A stretch of 25,511 nt of DNA from Guillardia theta CCMP2712. Taxonomy: Eukaryota > Cryptophyceae > Pyrenomonadales > Geminigeraceae. Shown here piece by piece: positions 18,752 to 25,511 of the stretch. The stretch is taken from contig NW_005434583.1 of NCBI RefSeq assembly GCF_000315625.1, positions 5,329 through 30,839 of the forward strand. Direction: 5' to 3'. Below the pieces are notes generated by a model. It had not been told where the DNA came from. It searched no databases and saw only the letters and a program-made list of their open reading frames with translations. The position numbers and the translations under genes are program-made. Position 1 is the first letter of the stretch; each line of letters begins with the position of its first letter.

Positions 18752-19901
18752 ATGGCGGCCGCTGCGCTCCTGGCGCTCTCGACATGCGCGATGAGCGCGA
18801 GCGCGTTCGTCATCCAGAGCTCTCCTATGCACAACCTTCACCGAGTCGCTTCTCCTCCATCCCTTGTCTCTTCATCGGGCCGCCTTCATCAGATCGCCAT
18901 GGCTCCTCGCCTGCATGGCAGGACCAATGGGCACTCGCTAGGCGTAGCGATGTTGGCGGGAGCAGGAGCCTCTGTCGTCAAGCACCAGCAGTCATCACCT
19001 GCCCGCCTTGGACCTCACATCAAGATTGGTAAGAAAGGCGCGATCTTGAACCCATGGGGCCTGTGGGTGTTGACCTACTCGATGATCCTGGCATTCGCCG
19101 GGTACTTATACTTGAAGGTGCGCCAGGCTCTCTCCTTCTTGTTCTTGGGGAGGCTGAAACCGACGGCGGAGCACTGCTGCTGGATCATGCACTCCTGGTG
19201 CAAGATCGTGCTCTCCATCGGCTTTTCAGCGCCTGAGGTAGAGGGTCTGGAGAACTTGCCGCCCAAGGATGAGACGGTCCTGGTGGCTGCGAACCACATG
19301 TCATGGTTCGACGTGCCAGTCCTCCATGGCTTCTTGGCAGGGAGATTGCTGTGGTCGTTTGCGAAGGCCGAGCTGGTGAAGGTCCCCGTGCTCGGGACGT
19401 ACATGCAGACAGCGGAGCACATCCTGATCTCCAGGGAGTCGAGGAAGAGTCAGCTGGAGTCGCTGAAGAGCGCCATCAAGACGCTGTCCCTCAGCAGGAA
19501 CGTGTTCATCTTTCCCGAAGGGACGAGGAGCCTGGACGGTGAGGCTGCTTGCTCCTGCTGTGGCTGCGCACGTGACGAGGTGCCTTCCAGGGAAGCTGAG
19601 GCACTTCAAGGGCGGAGCCTTCACCATCGCGCGCAAGAGCGGCGTTAAGATCGTCCCCGTGACTCTGATCGGCAACGATGTTGTCTTCCCCGCCAACGCT
19701 CTGATGCCTCTGTGCCCCGGCAGGGGGATCATGAAGATGGTGAGAGGGAGCGCGCGTTGCCTTTCCTCCCGCTCCTTACAAGGCCCGTGGCAGGTTGTAC
19801 ACCCGGCCATCGACCCAGAGGGGAAGACCGACGAGGAGCTCATGGAGGAGACGAGGGTCGCGATCGCCAGCGCGTTGCCGGCAGAGAAAGTCGCTTCATG
19901 A
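18752..19901 (+). CDS. Plastid-targeted 1-acyl-sn-glycerol-3-phosphate acyltransferase (PlsC/LPAAT)
   Basis: Transfers an acyl chain to lysophosphatidic acid to make phosphatidic acid, the precursor of plastid glycerolipids. Three exons, 18752-19538, 19591-19739 and 19794-19901, with introns of 52 and 54 nt, give 347 residues. The N-terminus has a signal peptide ending ASA followed by Phe19, then a Ser/Arg/His-rich transit region. This bipartite leader sends proteins across the membranes of a complex plastid. A membrane helix lies at about 102-120. The catalytic NHMSWFD block (H182, D187) and the substrate-binding FPEGTRS (254-260) are intact, followed by FKGGAF and IVPVTLIG, all standard for PlsC. 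The ATG was chosen as the one that opens the signal peptide. Convergent with the MYND gene, 140 bp away. Confidence 0.92.
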
Positions 19902-20041
19902 TTGTCCTATACTTGAAAAACACAACTCCACCCTCCATCTGCGGCCGACAGCAGTCAACCTGTTCAGCCGTCCTACCTCCCTTGATCCCATCACCCCCCG
20001 GCTAACTCCCCGGCCCCTACCCTGACTTGAGCACGGGGAAT

Positions 20042-21393
20042 TCAGTATGAGGAGGATGGTTTCCGAAAGTTCAGCTGGGGAAAGCGATGGCCAGTGCGGC
20101 CTCCAGCGGCTACAAGGTGAGAGTACCTCTCCTGAGGAGGCTTCTGAGGTGACTTGGGCGGGCCCTGACCCCCTCCCCTCTTGTCCGCTCTCCTTCCCAT
20201 CCTGGATGCCTGCCGGCAGTATCAGCAGGGCGGCAGGAGGCTAAGAGGAACTCACATGGTATGCTCTTTCAGCTTTCTCGGTGTTCCTGCCTGTCAGTAT
20301 TGCGCTCCTCCTCTGTCGCTGCAAGAAGACAGCCCGAGTGTCCAGGAGGTTGTTGAGATCGACTTGTCCTTCCACTGTACAAAGCTCACCAGAAAGAGCA
20401 GCTCAAGAGGAAGGAGGGGGAGGGGAAGTGAGGGAGTGAGGGAGTGAGTGAGGGAGGGAGAGTTAGGAAAGGAAAGGAGAAGGGGAGGAGAGAGGAGAGA
20501 GCAGGAGAAAGGAAGACGGGGGGAGGGAAAAGGGTGGGGAAGGGAGATTTCAAGCAGGAAGGAGGCTTTCTCTCACCAGGGGCAACGTAGGTCAGAGCGT
20601 CAGGGTCCTCTGGTACCCACTCCAGGCACCAAGGGTTCATGCGCTCCATCACTTTCTTAGCGTGAGGGTCGTCTGCTCTTGGCCGTCAGCATCCTCAGCT
20701 GTAGAGGAGGAGGAAAATTCGACCGAGCGGATAAGCGCAAGCGATCGCTGAGGAGTTTGCTCGAGGAGGCATCGGGCCGTCCACGCTGACGATGAGTAAG
20801 CGGCGCGGTGTAGGCATGCAAAGCAGATTGGCACGAGACAGAAAAAAGGGAGGAGGGGCAGGGGCAGCGAGGAGGGGCGATGAAGGCAGCTGGCGAACAA
20901 CCGATCTTTTGGGCGGAGGAGGCGACAGGATTGCTTGTGCTGGCGCCAGTGGATGCTGCAAGGAGATCAGTCGAGCATGCGAGATCAAGGGATGTCATGG
21001 CTGCCTCAGACAGTCTCCATCGCAGTATGATGCCCTCCCGCACATGGCACACTCGCAGTCAGCAGGTTCGCCGCAGTACCAGCTGCAGAGCAGCGGAGCA
21101 GGAGGCTCCTGTCACTTCTCTCTCATAGTCACAGCGGCAGTGCTCACCAGATACTGTCTTCCGGCACAACCTCAGTCCATGGGTACATGGGCCGATTCGA
21201 TTGCATAGACTCCAAGTTGAACTGAGAGAGTGAGTGAGAGCAGGGCAGGGCAGGGCAGGGCAGGGCTGAACATCCTGACCTCAGGAATGTTCCAGTTCAA
21301 ACCGACGTCCTCAGTGCAGTTATCCGCAACCTCATCATATTTCCTAGTCAAGTACAGCTGCGTGAGCTTGTCATCAAATTCTTCAGTGTCCAT
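20042..21393 (-). CDS. MYND-type zinc finger protein
   Basis: Seven exons: 21393-21280, 21221-21148, 21082-21005, 20955-20902, 20677-20577, 20401-20256, 20209-20042, giving 244 residues with all phases matched. The MYND finger is spread over exons 2-4: CWYC, CAMC, YC, then C-x3-HW-x2-HK-x2-C (IHWRQHKQSC). All expected Cys/His ligands are present. MYND fingers bind Pro-rich partners, so a scaffold or regulatory role is likely. The remainder (ERMNPWCLEWVPEDPDAL, VEGQVDLNNLLDTRAVFLQR) and a basic Pro-rich tail are not recognised. The intron 21004-20956 has a GC donor; it is required to complete the finger. The start is uncertain: an alternative ATG at 21526 would add a hydrophobic leader (MARVGLRICLLLLLTSG) through a 52-nt in-phase intron, overlapping the neighbouring gene. 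The 224-nt intron 20901-20678 is the least supported join. Confidence 0.72.
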
Positions 21394-21437
21394 CGTGGAA
21401 TCTATCGAGCATGTCAGAGAGCAACTGCAGCAGCATG

Positions 21438-22233
21438 TCATGGGGTGTCTGACCAGTGGAATACAAGCTGTCGACCCCCGAGGTCAGGAGGAGGAGGAGA
21501 CAGATACGCAAGCCAACTCTCGCCATCGCCACGGATCAGCCCAGCTCGCATAAACAAACTTCCTCTACGTCATGAGCAAGCTCCACGATATGAAAGTGTT
21601 CAGCAGTACAATGGCGATGCTGTCTTGAAGCCTCCGCCATAAAATTTTAACATCTGCAAGGTTCTGGTCAGCATAGCCGTATCTCAATCCAGCCGTCCTC
21701 CAGCCCTCGATCAACTTTTCACAGCTAGCCATCGCACGAAATGAGTTGATCAAATATCATCATGTTTCTTCCAGAAACAAGCGGAGGAACGATTTCAACA
21801 ATGAGGATGTGATGGAAGCGAAGCAGGGAAACGCACAAGGAGAACAGACAGGACGAAGGGGAGAGAATATGAGAGAGGAGAGGAGAAGAGAGGAGAGTGG
21901 AGAGAGGAGAGAGGAGAGAGGAGATATGGTTGGAGGGCGAGCAAGCATCTGATGCGCCCGATACATCGCCATGGCCACTAGTGGTTTCCCGGGCCGAAGT
22001 CCGCGGATGTTGGCAAACCTGAGTTTCAACGCAGGCGGGTCTGGGTGGGTCCTACGCAGGTTCCAAAGGGGGGTACTCAGATGGTTCCAGTCAGGATCCT
22101 GTTGGGTCAAACTCGGTACTCCGACGGCGTAAGCGGGATGGCGGCTCGCAGCCGCGAAGATGAGGAGTGATGAAGACAGCAAGAGACCTGACTGAGATAG
22201 GAGGACACTGACAGTGACAGCCACGAGGGACAT
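21438..22233 (-). CDS. Small secreted or organelle-directed unknown protein
   Basis: Four exons, 22233-21965, 21724-21610, 21564-21508 and 21467-21438, with introns of 240, 45 and 40 nt in phase, giving 156 residues. The first 35 residues are strongly hydrophobic (MSLVAVTVSVLLSQSGLLLS and on to AYA), a signal peptide or anchor. The mature part is Trp/Arg-rich (EGWRTAGLRYGYADQNLADV, ASWADPWRWREL). No Phe-type plastid motif and no family were recognised. If exon 2 is not spliced at 21610, it ends instead at a TAG at 21565 and the protein is shorter and more hydrophobic at its end. The MYND gene starts about 45 bp downstream on the same strand. The ATG overlaps that of the divergent plus-strand gene. 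Confidence 0.6.
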
Positions 22234-22930
22234 GGCGATTGGCGATGTGATGGAGGGCTTGGACGGGAGTAAGGTTGAGATGTTCTCGTTTGAGAACCAG
22301 ACACGGGAGAGAGTGCTTGTCTCGCTGTTCGAGGGAGAGAGCTGCGTCCTCAAGGAGAGTTCCTTCATCGAGAGCGGAGGGATGTCGCCCGTGATGGACA
22401 GCAGACCCGGTGATGAGATCTACGTGACAGATCCCACTGGGAAGATGCTATTCATGCATGAAGGGAAGGCGGCGACGAAGGGGCAGCAAGAGGAGCTGAC
22501 GAGGACGTGCTGCAGGGTGTTGACCGCTCTGACAGAGGCAGAGACAATGCTGAGGTTGACTCCGATCCTTGTTGAGCACGCCAATCATTGTCTGGAGGAG
22601 TGTGAGGAGATGGAAGAGCTCTTGGGAGCCATGTGCAGCAGAACCAGCTCGGGGGGCGAGTGTGGAAAAGTCGACGAGCGCGAGGAGGGTGGGTGTGGAA
22701 AAGTCGACGAGCGCGAGGAGGGAGAGGGAGGGGAGGCATGCTGCAAAGATACCGAGAGGGCGATCGAACAGGAGCTTGAGGTGATTGGAAACGATCTGGT
22801 GGAGGTGGGGAAGATTTTCTCAAGCATCGCCTACTTGTACAACGTCAACGGGGAGGAGCAGTTCTCTGTTGAGGACATCGTGAGGTACACCAGGGGACAT
22901 AACAGTGAATTTCATTTATCAACTGATTAA
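22232..22930 (+). CDS. Acidic intronless unknown protein
   Basis: Single exon of 232 residues, starting MAIGDVMEGLDG; the next Met, at 22250, could also be the start. Residues about 15-75 (VEMFSFENQTRERVLVSLFE, later PGDEIYVTDPTGKMLF) look like a small beta-rich domain, with spacing slightly like the VHL beta domain, but this is weak. The middle is helical and acidic with Cys pairs. Residues 144-164 contain an 11-residue tandem repeat (CGKVDEREEGG). The C-terminus (EEQFSVEDIVRYTRGH) is helical. No function is assigned. It is divergent from the signal-peptide gene with overlapping ATGs, and convergent with the membrane protein gene 132 bp downstream. Confidence 0.75.
   Translation: MAIGDVMEGLDGSKVEMFSFENQTRERVLVSLFEGESCVLKESSFIESGGMSPVMDSRPGDEIYVTDPTGKMLFMHEGKAATKGQQEELTRTCCRVLTALTEAETMLRLTPILVEHANHCLEECEEMEELLGAMCSRTSSGGECGKVDEREEGGCGKVDEREEGEGGEACCKDTERAIEQELEVIGNDLVEVGKIFSSIAYLYNVNGEEQFSVEDIVRYTRGHNSEFHLSTD
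22661..22722 (+). repeat. 33-bp in-frame tandem duplication
   Basis: The unit TGTGGAAAAGTCGACGAGCG and its continuation to 33 bp is repeated once nearly completely, adding 11 residues to the acidic protein without breaking the frame. Confidence 0.9.
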
Positions 22931-23062
22931 AGCTCAACAACATACATCTCTATTAGATTACAAGACAGACCTCAATGAGATGGAATTTCTTTTCACACTA
23001 TCGACATAACATACACAGAGCTTTCTTCCTGACGTTGACATGTCGAGGCAAGCTCATCTTCA

Positions 23063-25258
23063 TCATCTCTGGGCCAGTTCCTTCACAACCTGCTCGTAGT
23101 TGCTCTCCTGCTCAGGTGTCAGCGCTAACAAGGCACGAGGGCCTCCACTGCCCGACCTGCAGCAGCCTGCGATAGTTTCCAATGCTCCACCTTCACAGAC
23201 ATCGTAACTTGATAGGCACACTTGGAACAAGGACAAGTCAGAGCTCACATGTCATAGTCGCCTCCTTCGCAGACAAACTTGCGCTGTGCATGCAGCTCGA
23301 CGAACGTCGGGTCATCGTCTGCAGGAGCAGGAGAGTTCAAGAAGCTGCAGGCGATCGCCGTCTTGCTCACCTTCTTGGAGCGGAACTACACCGTGAGATT
23401 GCGAGGTGAAGCCGCAGGTGAGGTAGGCGACGAGCTTGTGCGCGAGCGGACGGAGGGGAGTGTGAGAGAGGAGGATGTAGAGGGCGATGAGAGCAGCCAA
23501 GATGACGTGAGGGAAGGTCACTGTCCAGAGTAGCAGAGTCAGCCTGATGCAAGGAGATGCTAGACAGAGGCGCAGACGCAGGGACAAGCAAGAGAGGCGG
23601 AGGAGGACGAGGAGGAGGAGGAGGAGGAGAATGGGAGGTGGGGGAGGAGGAGGAGGAGGGGGAGAGCGGGGGAGGAGGGACTCAGGTTCAGAATGGGAGA
23701 GAGGAGGAGGAGGCACAAGTCGTGGACATATGGAGGAGGGGCGACCTGAGTTGCTGCCTCGGCTCAAGAAGCTGTAAAGTGCTTGCCTCCCTGTATCTAG
23801 ACAGATCTGTGCCGACACATCCCAAGCACAGGAGGAGGAGGAGGAGCACGCGACCTTGTCGAGCTGATTGCACTGGACGCCCGAGGAGACGATGACGTTG
23901 GGACGGGGAAAGAGAGCCGCTGAGCCTACACACCCGTTGAGGAGGAGGACGATAAACGAGGAGAGGTATGAGGAGGAGGAGGGAGGAGGAGGAGCGAAGA
24001 GGAGCGAGGCAGGAGGCAGGAGGAGGCAGGAGGGGCAGGAGGAGGAGGAGGCAAGAGAAGGGAGGAGGGAGGCAGGAGGAGGCAGGAGGCAGGAGGAGGC
24101 AGGAGGAGGCAGGAGGCAGGAGGAGGCAGGAGCAGCAGCTAGGATAGAGGAGGGCGAGCTGCAAGAAAAGCAAGAGCGCCGGGACCAGGAGGAGAAGGGA
24201 TGGGACGAGGGAGCGGTGACGTCACCTGAGTCGCTGGTTGCCGAGTACGTCCAGACAGCGAAGGCGGCATGCAGGAAGACAGCATACTTCATGAGGAGGA
24301 AGAACTCCTTGAGCAGCTGAGGGAAACGAGCTCACGAGCCAGAAACCTCCTGGTCCTCTCCTGCTCACCGATGAAGAGTAGAAGGCTGGGGAGCTTGAGA
24401 ATCGGAGGAGGATGACCTAGAGGAGGGTAAGGGAGATGGAGGATGAAGGGGAGGGGGAGGGGGAGGGGAGGCTGACCTTGTCGCATGCGTATGTTAGGAG
24501 GCAGAAGAGAGAAGCGACGAGAAGGAGGATCTGAGGGATGAGGCATCAACAAGAACTGATATTCCCCTGCCCCTTCCTCCTCCTCTCAGAACTCTCTCCC
24601 TTCCTCCCCCCCACCCACCGTTCCTCCCTCCCTCCCTCCCTCCCTCCTCCCTTTCTCCCTCCTCCCTTTCTCTCTCCCCCCTTTCTCTCTCCCAGTCTCT
24701 GTTCTCTACCGGCATCCCCGAAGACAGGAGCATACAAACGAACAGAACGTTCAGCAGGATGCCCAGCCTGCTGCCTAGCTCGAAGGTCTAGACCAGAAAG
24801 TGAGTTATGAGACGGGGAGGGTTGGGAAAGTGAGGATTCAAGTGAGAGAGGATATAGAAGGGGGAGGGAGAGAGAAGAGGGAGGAGAGGGAGAGGAGGAC
24901 AGAGAATAAGAGGGAAGGTAGAGGAGAACGAAAGGAGGTGGAGCCGGGTGTGCTTACAGCCTCGAGGAAGTGACGGTTGAGCGATCGCTGCGTGATCTTC
25001 TGAAGCAGCAGCAGGGGGAGAAAACATCTACGCAGCAAACCTGGAGGAGGACGAGGATGAGCAGGGAGAAGGAGGAGGCGAGGAAGTTACCGTAGAGGAT
25101 AGGAAGGAGGGGAAGGATTATGTTCACTGCTACATTGAGGAGCAGAGCGACGCCGACGGCAGCATACCATGCAGGGCTGAAGTCTGGGTAGGGGCCAAAG
25201 AAGAGAGGAAAGTATTTGAGAAAGTCAGGATGCGACTGTATCCACGCCTGCCATGATG
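23063..25258 (-). CDS. Multipass membrane protein, C-terminal part (5' end beyond the window)
   Basis: Ten exons with matching phases: 25258-25091, 25040-24958, 24787-24710, 24530-24477, 24416-24369, 24316-24226, 23925-23787, 23543-23371, 23318-23249, 23156-23063, giving 331 residues to TGA at 23063. The first exon here begins in phase 1, so the gene continues right through a purine-rich stretch that is an intron on this strand. At least five hydrophobic helices are visible: WYAAVGVALLLNVAVNIILP, LGILLNVLFVCMLLSSGMP, ILLLVASLFCLLTYACDKVI, FFLLMKYAVFLHAAFAVW, and LLLWTVTFPHVILAALIALY. The block LN-x2-F-x5-SSGMP followed by DK-x4-RF recalls large multipass membrane proteins seen in protists whose transport role is unsettled. 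A loop with four Cys (QCNQLDKVAC, SCAWDVSAQIC) faces one side. The intron 23786-23544 has a GC donor (AG|gcaagc). Not clearly any known channel family. Confidence 0.75.
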
Positions 25259-25261
25259 CTA

Positions 25262-25511
25262 TCAGGGGAGACGAGAGTGAGAGAGGGAGAGGGAGAGGGG
25301 GAGGGAGGAGGAAAGGGAGGAAGGGGGGGGAGGAGGGAGAGGGAGAGGGAGGAGGGGAGGGAGGAGGGAGGAGGGGAGGGAGGAGGGAGGAGGGGAGGGA
25401 GGAGGGAGGAGGGAGGAGGGAGGAGGGAGGAGGGAGGAGGGAGGAGGGAGGAGGGAGGAGGGAGGAGGGAGGGGTAGGGGGAGGAGGAGGAGGAGGAGGG
25501 TAGGAGGAAGG
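25262..25511 (+). repeat. GGA / GGGAGGA purine repeat in an intron
   Basis: Purine-only sequence with a 7-bp period (GGGAGGA) over about 25340-25470, and GGA triplets at the right edge. On the minus strand it is the pyrimidine-rich intron preceding the exon that starts at 25258 (acceptor AG at 25259-25260). Open frames across it are repeat artefacts. Confidence 0.9.

Noticed and set aside
21524-21526. ATG opening MARVGLRICLLLLL as start of the MYND gene
   Set aside because: Its hydrophobic run comes from a TCC tract that works well as an intron of the upstream gene, and a MYND finger with a signal peptide is unlikely; kept only as an alternative start.

Overview
The window looks like nuclear DNA of a eukaryotic alga with a complex plastid. 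The best fit is a cryptophyte of the Guillardia type; this is inferred from sequence character, not from a database match. Three things support it. (1) Genes are dense, on both strands, and cut by many short introns, mostly 40-77 nt, that keep phase when spliced. (2) Several proteins start with an ER-type signal peptide, and two of these have a phenylalanine at the predicted cleavage site (ASSSSF, ASAF) followed by a transit-like stretch, the bipartite leader of secondary red-lineage plastids. (3) The genes have eukaryotic content: ADF/cofilin, MYND finger, SHAQKYF-type Myb, plastid-type PlsC acyltransferase. I saw no rRNA, tRNA, CRISPR array or prokaryotic operon. Exon models were built by hand from GT-AG (rarely GC-AG) borders and phase continuity; every join stated below keeps the frame.

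Layout. 1-743 (+): 3' part of an unknown gene that opens with a proline run encoded by a (CCT)n microsatellite. 736-3095 (-): 15-exon gene for a predicted plastid-targeted protein with a coiled coil and a DGQHR (ParB/DndB-like) domain; its stop codon region overlaps the neighbouring convergent gene. 3096-4232: intergenic, with a GC-rich island. 4233-5230 (+): ADF/cofilin. 5231-5890: intergenic or 5' region with a TCC tract. 5891-10306 (+): 18-exon gene for a Trp-repeat (Sfi1-like) and coiled-coil protein. 10668-11097 (-): small membrane-anchored protein. 11098-12777: intergenic, containing a 412-bp GC-rich element bounded by 16-bp direct repeats.

12.7-18.0 kb is a recent segmental-duplication zone. 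Three almost identical SHAQKYF-Myb genes (12778, 14200, 17563) flank a secreted-type protein (15326-16719) that carries nine copies of an 18-residue charged repeat, plus a coding-like fragment that stops at a duplication edge. 18752-19901 (+): plastid 1-acylglycerol-3-phosphate acyltransferase. 20042-21393 (-): MYND-finger protein. 21438-22233 (-): small signal-peptide protein. 22232-22930 (+): acidic unknown protein whose ATG overlaps the ATG of the previous gene head to head. 23063 to beyond the right end (-): multipass membrane protein.

The genes do not form one pathway. The plastid-directed pair (DGQHR protein and acyltransferase) shares only destination. The most novel items are the plastid-leader DGQHR protein, the triplicated Myb cassette, the flanked GC-rich element, and the extreme compaction with overlapping stops and starts.
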